Assembly: GCF_029201565.1 (NCBI RefSeq)
Contig: NZ_CP104002.1
Location: 2,745,001-2,809,000, forward strand
DNA length: 64,000 nt
Source of the DNA: Devosia sp. SD17-2
Lineage (GTDB): Bacteria; Pseudomonadota; Alphaproteobacteria; Rhizobiales; Devosiaceae
Reading direction: 5' to 3'
A model generated the notes under the pieces. The model was not told where the DNA came from, made no database searches, and worked only from the letters and a program-made list of their open reading frames with translations. Below are positions 51,161 to 61,502 of this stretch, piece after piece. Both the position numbers and the translations under genes were made by a program. The number at the start of each line of letters is the position of its first letter. Positions within the stretch are counted from its first letter, which is position 1.

Positions 51161-51186
51161 CAGCCGCCCGACCAAGGGCCGGGCGG
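51161..51186. terminator. hairpin between convergent genes
   Basis: GCCGCCCG/CGGGCGGC arms lie between the TraB/GumN stop and the oxidoreductase stop. No T-run is present on either side, so terminator function is uncertain. Confidence 0.5.
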
Positions 51187-51194
51187 CATAGAGA

Positions 51195-52346
<1,152 letters not shown>

Positions 52347-52435
52347 TTTGCGTGTCCTTAATGCTGCAATTGGGTAGCAGACTGTTAGCATCGAGCAGGC
52401 CTGCGACGAGAATACGTCACAGACCTGCTAACGGC

Positions 52436-53491
52436 TCAGCTCAGGCCGAGCATCTTGCGGTTGGCCGCCTGATCGGTGCCGCCGCTGGCGAAATCGTCGA
52501 AGGCCTTTTCCGTGACGCGGATGATGTAGCTCTTGATGAACTCGGCACCCTCGCGCGCACCGTCTTCGGGGTGCTTGATGGCGCATTCCCATTCGAGCAC
52601 CGCCCAGCCGTCGAAATCATTGGCGGTCAGCTTGGCGAAGATGGCTGGGAAATCGACCTGACCATCGCCGATCGAGCGGAAGCGCCCTGCCCGGTCTACC
52701 CAGGACTGGAAGCCACCATAGACGCCCTGACGGCCGGTGGGGTTGAACTCGGCATCCTTGACGTGGAACGCCTTGATGCGGTCCTTGTAGATGTCGATGA
52801 AGTCGAGATAGTTCAGCTGCTGCAGAACGAAATGGCTGGGATCGTAGAGGATGTTGGCGCGCGGGTGGTTGTTCACGCGCTCGAGGAACATTTCGAAGGA
52901 AATGCCATCGTGCAGGTCCTCTCCGGGGTGGATTTCGTAGCAGACGTCGACGCCGGCATCATCAAAGGCATTCAGGATCGGCGTCCAGCGGCGGGCCAGT
53001 TCATCGAAGGCTTCTTCGACGAGGCCTGCGGGGCGCTGCGGCCACGGATAGACATAGGGCCATGCAAGGGCGCCGGAGAAGGTGGCGTGGGCCTTGAGGC
53101 CGAGGTTCTGGGAAGCCTTGGCGGCGTTCTTGAGCGTCTGGACGGCCCATTCCTGACGGGCCTTGGGATTGCCATGCACAGCGGCCGGGGCGAAACCATC
53201 GAATGCGGTGTCATAGGCCGGATGAACGGCGACGAGCTGGCCCTGAAGGTGGGTGGAAAGCTCGGTGATCTCGAGACCGTGGCTATTGACGATGCCCTTG
53301 ATCTCGTCCGCATAGGTCTTTGAATTGGCGGCCTTTTCGAGATCGATAAAGCTCGAGACCCAGGTCGGGATCTGAACGCCCTTGTAGCCGAGGCCGGCAG
53401 CCCAGCGGCAGATATTGTCCAGAGTGTCGAACGGCGCAGTGTCGCCGGCAAACTGGGCCAGAAAAATTGCGGGCCCCTTGATGGTGCGCAT
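52436..53491 (-). CDS. sugar phosphate isomerase/epimerase, TIM barrel (YcjR-like)
   Basis: The 351-residue protein belongs to the xylose isomerase-like TIM-barrel (AP endonuclease 2) family. Metal-binding acids and His occur in VCYEIHPGEDLHDG, ILYDPSHFVLQQ, AFHVKDAEFNP and AVLEWECAIK. Homologues include inosose and 3-keto-sugar isomerases. It lies between the two oxidoreductase genes; a terminator-like hairpin separates it from the upstream gene. The substrate is unknown. Confidence 0.9.
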   Translation of the reverse strand: MRTIKGPAIFLAQFAGDTAPFDTLDNICRWAAGLGYKGVQIPTWVSSFIDLEKAANSKTYADEIKGIVNSHGLEITELSTHLQGQLVAVHPAYDTAFDGFAPAAVHGNPKARQEWAVQTLKNAAKASQNLGLKAHATFSGALAWPYVYPWPQRPAGLVEEAFDELARRWTPILNAFDDAGVDVCYEIHPGEDLHDGISFEMFLERVNNHPRANILYDPSHFVLQQLNYLDFIDIYKDRIKAFHVKDAEFNPTGRQGVYGGFQSWVDRAGRFRSIGDGQVDFPAIFAKLTANDFDGWAVLEWECAIKHPEDGAREGAEFIKSYIIRVTEKAFDDFASGGTDQAANRKMLGLS

Positions 53492-53571
53492 GAATTTTCT
53501 CCTCTCTACGGCCCGTCGGCAGTGGCGCCGCAGACCTTATCCTCAGCGCGGGTCTGATGCCCGCATAGACG

Positions 53572-53599
53572 AAAACGGGCGGCGGATTCCCGCCGCCCG
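53572..53599 (-). terminator. intra-cluster terminator
   Basis: On the minus strand CGGGCGGCGG and CCGCCGCCCG form a 10-bp stem with a 4-base loop followed by TTTTC. It lies between the upstream oxidoreductase and the isomerase and may reduce expression of the last two genes. Confidence 0.75.
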
Positions 53600-53655
53600 G
53601 TTCAATTCAACTCACTCTTGACCAGTGCTTTGCACGTGTCAATGAGGTACGTCCA

Positions 53656-54798
53656 TCAGGCCTTTAGCAGTGCCCGTGCCTCGTCAGGACCGAGCGCCAG
53701 CGGACGCTCGCAGGTGGTGGTCAGGGTGAGAACTTCACCGCTTGCACCGGCCCGCAGCAGACCGTCGAGCACTTCAATGACGTGCAGCGCGACATCAAGA
53801 CCGCAGCGCGCGGGCGCCCCGGTTTCAATGGACGCCATCATGTCGGCAAGACCTGCAGCGCGATAATTGGCGCGCGGCACCGGCTTGTCGAGGTCCTGGT
53901 TGGCCTTGCCGAACGGATGCTCCCAAGGGGTGACCGGGGTCCGGGTGCCGTCGATGCTGGCGGTGATGAGATCGCCGCCGAAGAAGTTCGGATCGGGCAC
54001 AAAGATGGAGCCATCGGTGCCGTAGAGCTCGATGTTGTGGTGGCCGTGAGCCGCCACGTCCCAGCTGGCGCCGACAGTGACGATAGCGCCGTTGTGGAAT
54101 TCGAGAACGCCATGGATCGTCGTGGGCGTGCCGACCTTGATGACGCTGCCCTTGAACGGGCCATCAGCGGTGACCGTGCGCTCGGCACGGGCCATGTTGG
54201 TGAAGGCCGAGAGGCGCTTGACCGGGCCGAGCAGATGGATCAGCTCGGTGACATAATAGGGGCCGAGATCGAGGATCGGGCCGCCGCCGGGCTGGAAGAA
54301 GAAGTCCGGATTGGGGTGCCAGTGCTCCATGCCGCGGCTCATCACGTGGGTGGTGCCGCTCATGATCTTGCCGAGCTTGCCACTGTCGATGATGTCGCGC
54401 GCCTGCTGGTGGGCGCCGCCGAGGAAGGTATCGGGAGCCGAACCGACCTTGAGGCCACGCTCGTCGGCTGCCTTCTTGAGAGCAAGGCCCTCTTCAACCG
54501 AAAGCACGAACGGCTTTTCGGAATAGGCGTGCTTGCCGGCCGAGATGATGTCGGAGGACACGGAATAATGGGTGGCCGGGATGGTGAGATTGACGATGAC
54601 GTCGATCTCGCTGTTCTTGAGCAGCTCATCCGGGGTCTGGGCGGCAACGCCGAACTCGTCGGCGCGCAGCTTGGCGGCTTCCGGGCGGATGTCCGCAACG
54701 GCGCGAACCTCGAGCCCCTTGAACAGGGGCGCGAGGCGCAGATAGGCACCAGAAATATTGCCGGCACCCATGATGCCGACGCCATAGGTCTTTGCCAT
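53656..54798 (-). CDS. Gfo/Idh/MocA family oxidoreductase
   Basis: The 380-residue enzyme has the Rossmann loop GVGIMGAGNISGAYLRLAP, the motif HAYSEKPFVLS (about residue 93) and GGGPILDLGPYYVTELIHLLG near residue 185. It is a different subgroup from the enzyme encoded at 51195. It starts three bases after the isomerase stop, so the pair is co-translated. A glycoside or inositol hydroxyl is the likely substrate type. Confidence 0.92.
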   Translation of the reverse strand: MAKTYGVGIMGAGNISGAYLRLAPLFKGLEVRAVADIRPEAAKLRADEFGVAAQTPDELLKNSEIDVIVNLTIPATHYSVSSDIISAGKHAYSEKPFVLSVEEGLALKKAADERGLKVGSAPDTFLGGAHQQARDIIDSGKLGKIMSGTTHVMSRGMEHWHPNPDFFFQPGGGPILDLGPYYVTELIHLLGPVKRLSAFTNMARAERTVTADGPFKGSVIKVGTPTTIHGVLEFHNGAIVTVGASWDVAAHGHHNIELYGTDGSIFVPDPNFFGGDLITASIDGTRTPVTPWEHPFGKANQDLDKPVPRANYRAAGLADMMASIETGAPARCGLDVALHVIEVLDGLLRAGASGEVLTLTTTCERPLALGPDEARALLKA

Positions 54799-54801
54799 GG
54801 C

Positions 54802-55551
54802 TTAGACTCCGAAGCTCTTGAGGGTGTCCATCGAACGGCGCGCGAAGCGGATCGCGTCGGCGGGCTTGTCGTGCTCGAGAACGAAATAGCGGGCCTTGGT
54901 CTTGGACTGAACCTGACCGATCAGGGTCTTCCAGTCGAGCGTGCCGTGACCGACGTCGGCCCAGCCGTCTTCATCGGCGTTCTCGCCGGCAGGGGCAATG
55001 TCCTTGACGTGGACGGCAGTGATGCGGCTGCCCAGCTTGTCGAGCCAGAAGAGCGGGTCTTCATTGGCCTTGACCACCCAGGCGAGGTCCATTTCCCACT
55101 GCGTGTCCGGGGAGGCGTCGAGGATCAGCTCCATCGGCGTCTTGCCATTGGCATCCCTGGAGAATTCCCAATGGTGGTTGTGATAGCCAAAGCCCTTGCC
55201 GGCTGCCTTGAAGGCAGCGGCGACCTTGGCCAGGCCCTCGGCGAAATGCTGCCAGTCGCCCATGCCGATACGGAAGGCTTCGGACGGCGGCGCCGGGCAG
55301 TAGACGGTGTCGATGCCAACGGTCTCAACGATGCGCAGGGCCTCGTCGGTGTTTTCCAGCTGAGCGAAGCCCATGTGGGCGGTCGGCATGGTGAGGCCGG
55401 CATTCTTGAGGCTCTGGGCCAGCGCGGCGGGGTCGGCAAACTGACCACCCCAACCTTCGACCTGGGTATAGCCGAGACCGCTGAGGGTCTTGAGAGTGTC
55501 ATCCAGCGACGCCTCATTGCGTGCACTGTAAAGCTGATAAGAGAAGTCCAT
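54802..55551 (-). CDS. sugar phosphate isomerase/epimerase, TIM barrel
   Basis: The 249-residue xylose isomerase-like barrel has metal-ligand segments GYHNHHWEF, WEMDLAWVVKA, ITAVHVKDIAP and RYFVLEHDKP. It begins MDFSYQLYSARNE, like many IolE/YcjR-type enzymes. It follows the ATPase gene after 168 bp containing two hairpins and is tightly coupled to the downstream oxidoreductase. It probably acts on the keto product made or used by that enzyme (inference). Confidence 0.9.
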   Translation of the reverse strand: MDFSYQLYSARNEASLDDTLKTLSGLGYTQVEGWGGQFADPAALAQSLKNAGLTMPTAHMGFAQLENTDEALRIVETVGIDTVYCPAPPSEAFRIGMGDWQHFAEGLAKVAAAFKAAGKGFGYHNHHWEFSRDANGKTPMELILDASPDTQWEMDLAWVVKANEDPLFWLDKLGSRITAVHVKDIAPAGENADEDGWADVGHGTLDWKTLIGQVQSKTKARYFVLEHDKPADAIRFARRSMDTLKSFGV

Positions 55552-55667
55552 CGTTGGCCCCGTCCAATAATTAAAATGCGGCCTCGCATCGCGGGGAGAG
55601 TTCTATGCCAGGCACAAAACCATGTCCTGCCGAAATGCCAGACCGATTACCGCAAAGGTAAGGATTT

Positions 55668-55710
55668 GCCGCCGAAGCGGCAGTGCGGCGCCCTGGTGGA
55701 CGCCGCACGG
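55668..55710 (-). other. double stem-loop between transporter and catabolic genes
   Basis: On the minus strand GTGCGGCG/CGCCGCAC is followed at once by a GCCGC-TTCG-GCGGC hairpin. There is no T-run; it probably marks an RNA boundary between the ABC transporter and enzyme parts of the operon. Confidence 0.55.
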
Positions 55711-55719
55711 TTTGAAAAA

Positions 55720-56802
55720 TCAGAGACGGTTTTCCGTCTGTGCATCGAACAGCGAACCGCGCGCGATATCGAAGCCGAGCGTGACCTCGTCGCCGACGTT
55801 GAGTTCGATGTCGCTCGAGCAGCGGAAGGTGACCGAGACGCCGGCAACCTTGGTCCAGGCGAGGGTCTCCGAGCCCATGGGCTCGACGATCTCGATCTCG
55901 GCCTGGGTGGTGAACGGCGAGCCCTGCGCGGCCTCTCCAAGGAAGATGTGCTCGGGGCGAACGCCGAGAACGGCCTTGGTCGGCCCCTTTACACCCACTG
56001 CGAACTCATAGGAGCCGACCGGGATGCTGGTGCCATCTTCAGCGGTGAAGGTGGCGCCATCCAGCGTGCCGTTGATGAAGTTCATCGACGGCGAACCGAT
56101 GAAGCCCGCCACGTAGAGATTGACCGGCTTGTTGTAGATAGTGTGCGGATCAGCCAGCTGCTGGATCACACCATTCTTCATGATGGCGATGCGGTCAGCG
56201 AGCGTCAGCGCCTCGATCTGGTCGTGAGTGACGTAGATCATGGTGTTCTTCAGGCGCTGGTGAAGGCGCTTGATTTCAACACGCAGGTCGCTGCGCAGCT
56301 TGGCGTCGAGGTTGGACAGCGGCTCGTCGAAGAGGAAGACATCCACGTCGCGCACAAGGGCACGGCCGATGGCGACGCGCTGTCGCTGGCCACCGGAGAG
56401 GTTGGCCGGCTTGCGCTGCAGCAGCGGCTCGATCTGCAGGATTTCGGCGGCGCGCTTGACGCGCTTTTCGATCTCGTCCTTGGCCATGCCGGCGACGCGG
56501 AGGCCAAAGGAGAGGTTCCGCTCGACCGTCATCTGCGGATAGAGCGCATAGGACTGGAACACCATGCCGATGCCGCGGTCCTTGGGCTCTTCCCAGGTGA
56601 CATTCTTGCCGTTGATGAAGATCTGCCCGTCGGACACTTCGAGCAGGCCGGCAATGCAGTTGAGCAGGGTCGACTTGCCACAGCCGGACGGCCCGAGCAG
56701 CACGATGAACTCACCCTGGGCGATGTCGAGATTGAGGTTCTCGAGCACCTTCACATTGCCGAAATTGAGCGAGAGATCTTTGATGGAAACGCTGGGTTGC
56801 AT
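55720..56802 (-). CDS. sugar ABC transporter ATP-binding protein (UgpC/MalK family)
   Basis: The 360-residue CUT1 ATPase has Walker A GPSGCGKST, signature LSGGQRQR, Walker B VFLFDEPLSNLDA and the YVTHDQIEALT H-loop. A C-terminal TOBE/regulatory domain covers residues 235-360 and ends in LFDAQTENRL. It energises the two permeases encoded just upstream. The start has an AGGGAT site. Confidence 0.95.
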   Translation of the reverse strand: MQPSVSIKDLSLNFGNVKVLENLNLDIAQGEFIVLLGPSGCGKSTLLNCIAGLLEVSDGQIFINGKNVTWEEPKDRGIGMVFQSYALYPQMTVERNLSFGLRVAGMAKDEIEKRVKRAAEILQIEPLLQRKPANLSGGQRQRVAIGRALVRDVDVFLFDEPLSNLDAKLRSDLRVEIKRLHQRLKNTMIYVTHDQIEALTLADRIAIMKNGVIQQLADPHTIYNKPVNLYVAGFIGSPSMNFINGTLDGATFTAEDGTSIPVGSYEFAVGVKGPTKAVLGVRPEHIFLGEAAQGSPFTTQAEIEIVEPMGSETLAWTKVAGVSVTFRCSSDIELNVGDEVTLGFDIARGSLFDAQTENRL

Positions 56803-56808
56803 GGTGGT

Positions 56809-57741
56809 TTATCCCTTCACGGCGCCAGCGGCCACGCCGCGAACGAACAGCTTGCCGGAGACAAAGTAGACAATCAGGGGCACGAGGCCGGTGAGCACGG
56901 TTGCCGCCATGTTGACGTTGTACTCGGGGGTGCCCTGGGCAGAGTTGACGATGTTGTTAAGCTGGACCGTCATCGGCTGGTTGTGCGTGCCGGCAAAGAC
57001 GGCGCCGAACAGGAAGTCGTTCCAGATGCCGGTGATCTGCAGGATCAGCGCAACCACGAAGATCGGCAGCGACATGGGCAGCATGATCTCGAAGAAAATG
57101 CGCCAGAACCCTGCCCCATCGACGCGCGCAGCCTTGAACAGCTCCTGCGGCAGCGATGCAAAGTAATTGCGGAACAGCAGGGTCAGAATGGGCATGCCGA
57201 AAATGGTGTGGATGAGGATGACGGCTTCGAGCTTGCCGAAGATGCCGAGCTCACGGGTGATCATCACCAGCGGATAGAGCATCACCTGATAGGGGATGAA
57301 CGAGCCGAAGATGAGGATGGCAAAGAAGATTTCCGAGCCCTTGAAGCGCCAGTTGACCAGGGCATAGCCGTTGATCGCGGCGATGAAGATCGAGACGATC
57401 GTGGACGGAATGGTGATCCTGACCGAGTTCCAGAAACCTGGGGCCAGACCATTACAGGTCAGGCCGGTACAGGCGCTGGTCCAGGCTCGCGTCCAGGCGT
57501 CGAAATTGATCTGGTTCGGCAGCGCGAAAATCGAGCCGAAACGGATTTCCGGCATGGTCTTGAACGAGGTCGAGACCATCACATAGAGCGGGAACAGGAA
57601 GTAGAGCGAGAAGAAGATCAGGGTGGAGTAGATCATGATCTTCTTCGGGGTGAAGAAGGGCTTTGGCCTGGGGCCACGCGGCTCAACGGCCTGGCCCGGT
57701 GCGACAGGCGCAGAACCGGTCATGGTTGCGGTCGTGCTCAT
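56809..57741 (-). CDS. sugar ABC transporter permease 2 (MalG type)
   Basis: The 310-residue permease has six membrane segments and the EAA loop RAARVDGAGFWRIFFEIMLPM near residue 205. A periplasmic region with a Cys pair (SACTGLTCNGLAPGFWNS) is typical of glucoside/mannose-type CUT1 permeases. Its start overlaps the permease 1 stop by four bases. Confidence 0.94.
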   Translation of the reverse strand: MSTTATMTGSAPVAPGQAVEPRGPRPKPFFTPKKIMIYSTLIFFSLYFLFPLYVMVSTSFKTMPEIRFGSIFALPNQINFDAWTRAWTSACTGLTCNGLAPGFWNSVRITIPSTIVSIFIAAINGYALVNWRFKGSEIFFAILIFGSFIPYQVMLYPLVMITRELGIFGKLEAVILIHTIFGMPILTLLFRNYFASLPQELFKAARVDGAGFWRIFFEIMLPMSLPIFVVALILQITGIWNDFLFGAVFAGTHNQPMTVQLNNIVNSAQGTPEYNVNMAATVLTGLVPLIVYFVSGKLFVRGVAAGAVKG

Positions 57742-58679
57742 GCGCGTTTGCCCTTTCCGCCGAATTCAAGATAAGCCCACGGGATCATGATGATCATCAC
57801 CGTCAGCAGCATCATGGTGGCAGCGGCCAGCGCCTGGCCGATATTGCCGCCGGAGAACATGTAGTTGACGACGTATTTGGCCGGCACTTCGGACGAGATG
57901 CCCGGGCCGCCATTGGTGAGCGCCACGACCAGATCGTAGAGACGGACAATGCCCGAGCCGATCAGCACCACGGCGGTGACGAGCACGCCGCGCATCATCG
58001 GCAGGACGATGGAGAGATAGGTGCGCCAGGTGGGGATGCCGTCAACGCGTGCGGCCTTCCAGATTTCTTCATCAACGCCGCGAAGACCGGCGAGCATCAG
58101 GATCATGCAGAAGCCGACGCCTTGCCATAGACCGGCAATGAGCAGCGCAAACAGCACCATGCGCGGATTGGAAATCCAGTCGAAGGTGAAGCTTTCCCAG
58201 CCCAGATTGCGCATCGCACCCTGAAGGCCGAGCGTCGGGTTCATGATCCACTGCCAGACAAGGCCGGTGACGATGAACGAGAGGGCAAAGGGGTAGAGCA
58301 TGATGGTGCGGAAGGCGCTTTCGAAGCGGATCTTCTGGTCCATCAGCACGGCAAGCAGGAAGCCCAGACCCAGCGTCAACACCAGGCTCATGGCGCCATA
58401 GGTGATCAGATTGGTGACCGAGATGTTCCAGCGATTGGTGGTGAACAGCCGCTCATACTGGTCGAAACCGACGAACTTGCCGGTCGGCAGGAGCTTGGAG
58501 TTGGTGAAGGAGTAATAGATCGTCCAGATCGTGCACCCGACGAAGACGACGAGAACAGTCGCCATCATGGGCAGCGCCGCGATTTTGGCGGGCAGGTTTT
58601 TCAGGAAGGTTTTTTGCAGGAGGCCAGGCCGAGCGACGTCGCGAGCCTCCTCCCCCGATTTAACGGCAATGTCCGCCAT
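57738..58679 (-). CDS. sugar ABC transporter permease 1 (MalF type)
   Basis: 313 residues from ATG 58679 (GGAGAGAAG site); 26 more in-frame codons upstream lie in the intergenic region. It has six membrane segments after a 40-residue cytoplasmic start and the EAA loop KAARVDGIPTWRTYLSIVLPM. With the MalG-type partner it forms the sugar channel. It follows the binding protein by 93 bp. Confidence 0.94.
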   Translation of the reverse strand: MADIAVKSGEEARDVARPGLLQKTFLKNLPAKIAALPMMATVLVVFVGCTIWTIYYSFTNSKLLPTGKFVGFDQYERLFTTNRWNISVTNLITYGAMSLVLTLGLGFLLAVLMDQKIRFESAFRTIMLYPFALSFIVTGLVWQWIMNPTLGLQGAMRNLGWESFTFDWISNPRMVLFALLIAGLWQGVGFCMILMLAGLRGVDEEIWKAARVDGIPTWRTYLSIVLPMMRGVLVTAVVLIGSGIVRLYDLVVALTNGGPGISSEVPAKYVVNYMFSGGNIGQALAAATMMLLTVMIIMIPWAYLEFGGKGKRA

Positions 58680-58772
58680 AAACTTCTCTCCATTGAGAAG
58701 GTGGTCGATCTCCGGGGAGACCGACCACCGCTTTTTGGAATGAGAACTGAGCCTCATTCAACCCAGGCTAAA

Positions 58773-60014
58773 TCAGTCAGCCTGAGCGATGATCTCGGCG
58801 CGGCGCTCGATGTAGTCATCAACGGTGACGTTTTCGTCAGCGAAGAACTCGAGATCGAGATCCTGGAGCTGCTGCTGGGTGTCGCTCGAGAGCGAGGAGT
58901 CACCCGATGGCAGCAGGCCGTTGCCGAGCAGATCAAGAGCCTTGGTCATGCAGGCATTGGCGCCCGACAGGTCGATGTCGGTGCGGATCGGCATGGAGCC
59001 CTTGACCATGTTGAACTTGAGCTGGGCTTCCGGCGAGATCAGGATACGGGCAAGATCAGCCTGAGCCTGAAGCACGGCCGGATCTGTGCCTTCCGGAAGC
59101 TTGGGGAAGTAGAAGCTGTCGCCACCGCCGGTCAGCTGATCGCCAACGCCGAGTGCCGGCAGACATTCATAGTCTTCGCCCGGGACGCCGCCTGCAATCT
59201 GCAGGTCGCCAGCAAGCCAGTCGCCGTGGATGTTGGCGGCGGCAGTGCCTTCGAGCAGCTGGGTACCAACGTCACCGAAGGACGGCACCATGGTCTCAGG
59301 CGAAGTCACCTTGCGCAGGGCGTCGAGAGCTTCTGCAACCTTGCGGAATTCCGGCCCGCGAACGGCTTCCGGATCCTTGTCGGTGTTGATGCGCTTGACG
59401 AGGTCGGCGCCGCCGATGCCGTTCATGAGAACGCCCGGGATGCCGTTGATCGGCCAGCCGGTGGCGAGACCGAACGGCAGGATGCCGGCTTCCTGCAGAG
59501 CAGGCCAGGAGGCTACATACTCATCCCAATTGGTCGGGACGGGCTGGCCGATCTTTTCATAGGCAGCAGTGGAGAGCCACAGCCAGTCCCACGAGTGGAT
59601 GTTGATCGGCAGGCAGTAGAGACCGCCTTCGTAGCGGCACGGGTCGAGCAGGGACTGGTCAACGTAGAAGCTGTCGATGTCGAGATCGGCAACAACGTCG
59701 GTCAGGTCGCGCATGAGGCCGGCCTGGATGAGTTCTTCGGCGTCGCGGCCGGTATTCATCTGCGTGGCACCCATCGGGTTGCCACCAATGATGCGGCTGA
59801 TGATGACGGGGTTCGCGCCAGTGCCCGAGCCGGCCAGGGCGCTGTCGACCCAGGTATTGCCGGTTTCGGCTTCGAAGATCTTGGCGAATTCGGCGATAGC
59901 GGCAGCTTCACCAGCAGACGTCCACCAGTGGGTCACTTCGAGATCGACTGCATAGGCTGAAGTCGAGCCGAGCAGCGCAGTTGCCATGGCGGCAACTACT
60001 GCAAACTTCTTCAT
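58773..60014 (-). CDS. periplasmic sugar-binding protein (family 1, glucose/mannose type)
   Basis: The 413-residue binding protein has a signal peptide (MKKFAVVAAMATALLGSTSA, cleaved near AYA). The mature part begins VDLEVTHWWTSAGE, with YCLPINIHSWDWLWLS and NWDEYVASWPAL resembling glucose/mannose-binding proteins of the GtsA group. It is the first gene of the cluster and the last before the divergent LacI-type gene. Paired operator-like sites lie 100-145 bp upstream of its ATG. Confidence 0.93.
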   Translation of the reverse strand: MKKFAVVAAMATALLGSTSAYAVDLEVTHWWTSAGEAAAIAEFAKIFEAETGNTWVDSALAGSGTGANPVIISRIIGGNPMGATQMNTGRDAEELIQAGLMRDLTDVVADLDIDSFYVDQSLLDPCRYEGGLYCLPINIHSWDWLWLSTAAYEKIGQPVPTNWDEYVASWPALQEAGILPFGLATGWPINGIPGVLMNGIGGADLVKRINTDKDPEAVRGPEFRKVAEALDALRKVTSPETMVPSFGDVGTQLLEGTAAANIHGDWLAGDLQIAGGVPGEDYECLPALGVGDQLTGGGDSFYFPKLPEGTDPAVLQAQADLARILISPEAQLKFNMVKGSMPIRTDIDLSGANACMTKALDLLGNGLLPSGDSSLSSDTQQQLQDLDLEFFADENVTVDDYIERRAEIIAQAD

Positions 60015-60113
60015 AGATATGTCCTCCCAACGAACACGTAGGGGCCTCCGCCCCAGTCATGCCGCCAGCCGCGAGGTTGCCTTCTTTGATCGAGACATCC
60101 CAGGCCGGCCGCG

Positions 60114-60127
60114 TGTAATCGATTGCA
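60114..60127. promoter_or_regulatory. LacI-type operator site 1
   Basis: TGTAATCGATTGCA is a near-perfect 14-bp palindrome around ATCGAT, of the form TGnAATCGATTnCA. It lies between the divergent binding-protein and LacI-family genes. Confidence 0.7.
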
Positions 60128-60145
60128 ATTGACCAAAAAGCCCAG

Positions 60146-60159
60146 TGCAATCGATTTCA
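60146..60159. promoter_or_regulatory. LacI-type operator site 2
   Basis: TGCAATCGATTTCA has the same TGnAATCGATTnCA form. Its centre is 32 bp (about three helix turns) from site 1, so two dimers could bind the same DNA face. Confidence 0.7.
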
Positions 60160-60225
60160 GGAGTTTCATACAGGACTTGCGGACCTGTCAAGATCGTTTT
60201 AGACCCTTTGAAGAATTGACAGCGA

Positions 60226-61305
60226 ATGGGGGCGCTGGCTCACGTGCAAGAACCAAGAAAAACGCCGACAATCCAAGACGTTGCGCGTTTTGCGAAAGTC
60301 TCTACAGCAACAGTGAGCCGCGCCCTGTCCGCCCCCGGCAAGGTGAGCGAGGCAACGCGCGCCCGGGTTTCAGAAGCCGTTCGTGTAACCGGTTACACCC
60401 TCAACCAGACCGCCCGCTCGCTACGACGGCGCAGTGCCAAGGCGATCCTTGTCGCCCTGCCCGACATCCGCAATCCGTTCTTCTCGTCCATCCTCGACGC
60501 GATCGAACGCGAGGCGGCTTCGCGCGGCTATGGCGTGCTGGTGATCAACCTTTATTTCGGCCGCCAAACCATCGCACGGCTGCAGGATTTCCTGCTTTCA
60601 AACCGGGCTGACGGGCTGCTTTTGCTCGATGGCTCGATCGAGGCGGCGCAGTTGCAATTGCTGCGCGACCAGGCGGCCGTGGTGCCGGTGGTCCTGGCCT
60701 GCGAGGAAATCCCGAAATCGGGTTTTCACATGGTGCTGACCGACAATATCGAAGCGGCTGAGCGGGCGACTCGCCACCTCATAGACCTCGGCCATACCCG
60801 AATCGGCCACCTGCTCGGACCGGAGCAGAATATTGTTTCGCGAGAGCGTCATAGCGGTTTCAACCGGGCGCTCGAAAAGGCCGGACTCGTGCAGCGTCCC
60901 GACTGGTGCCTGCGCGGCAATTTCGAGATGGAAACGGGCTATGCGGCAGCGGCGCAATTCCTGTCGCTGCCCGATCGGCCCACGGCATTTTTTGCGGCCA
61001 ATGATGAATCAGCGATCGGGTTTCTCTCCGGCCTGCGCCAGCACGGCGTCAGTTGTCCGCGCGATATTTCCATCATCGGCTTCGACGATCTGGGCGTGAC
61101 CCCGCATATCGATCCGCCGCTCACCACCATGCGACAGCCGCGCGAAATGCTTGGGCGGATGGCTGCCGAGGCGCTGATCGACATGATCGAGGGACCGGCA
61201 AACCGGGAAAAGCCGCTGCGCGTGGTGCTGCGGAGCGAGCTGGTGGTGCGCGAAAGCACGGGACGCCCACGGACAGTGAACGCGGAAACAGCTCCCCTGC
61301 CCTGA
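60226..61305 (+). CDS. LacI-family transcriptional regulator
   Basis: The 359-residue repressor has the N-terminal helix-turn-helix TIQDVARFAKVSTATVSRAL (residues 15-34), a hinge helix (LNQTARSLRRRSAK) and a periplasmic-binding-protein-like sensor domain. A GTG at 60244 is an alternative start (353 residues); neither start has a strong ribosome-binding site. It is divergent from the sugar cluster, with two matching palindromes between, so it most likely represses that cluster and itself until a sugar ligand binds. Confidence 0.93.
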   Translation: MGALAHVQEPRKTPTIQDVARFAKVSTATVSRALSAPGKVSEATRARVSEAVRVTGYTLNQTARSLRRRSAKAILVALPDIRNPFFSSILDAIEREAASRGYGVLVINLYFGRQTIARLQDFLLSNRADGLLLLDGSIEAAQLQLLRDQAAVVPVVLACEEIPKSGFHMVLTDNIEAAERATRHLIDLGHTRIGHLLGPEQNIVSRERHSGFNRALEKAGLVQRPDWCLRGNFEMETGYAAAAQFLSLPDRPTAFFAANDESAIGFLSGLRQHGVSCPRDISIIGFDDLGVTPHIDPPLTTMRQPREMLGRMAAEALIDMIEGPANREKPLRVVLRSELVVRESTGRPRTVNAETAPLP

Positions 61306-61383
61306 CCCAATGCACTGGATTTTCCGTGCGAAACGGAAGGTGTTAATGCGCCTCTCTTTGTCGCGTTTTTGGGGCGCAAAACC

Positions 61384-61406
61384 GTTTCCCCTTTTGAGGG
61401 AAACGC
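61384..61406 (+). terminator. possible terminator of the LacI-family gene
   Basis: CGTTTCCC/GGGAAACG arms with a CTTTTGA loop lie between the regulator and tRNA-Arg. No T-run follows. Confidence 0.45.
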
Positions 61407-61424
61407 TCTAAAGGGAGGGCACGC

Positions 61425-61501
61425 GGTCCCGTAGCTCAGCTGGATAGAGCAGCAGCCTTCTAAGCTGTTGGTCACAGGTTCGAATCCTGTCGGGATCGCC
61501 A
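61425..61501 (+). tRNA. tRNA-Arg(TCT)
   Basis: A 77-base cloverleaf: GGTCCCG acceptor, CTCAGCTGGATAGAGC D-arm, anticodon loop CTTCTAA (TCT), GGTTCGAATCC T-arm and encoded CCA. The recombinase gene begins two bases later, so the tRNA 3' half is the probable integration site. Confidence 0.97.
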
Positions 61502-61502
61502 A

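Noticed and set aside
53782..57774. 1330-residue plus-strand frame across the sugar cluster
   Set aside because: It spans four well-supported minus-strand genes and their intergenic gaps; no ribosome-binding site or known domain.
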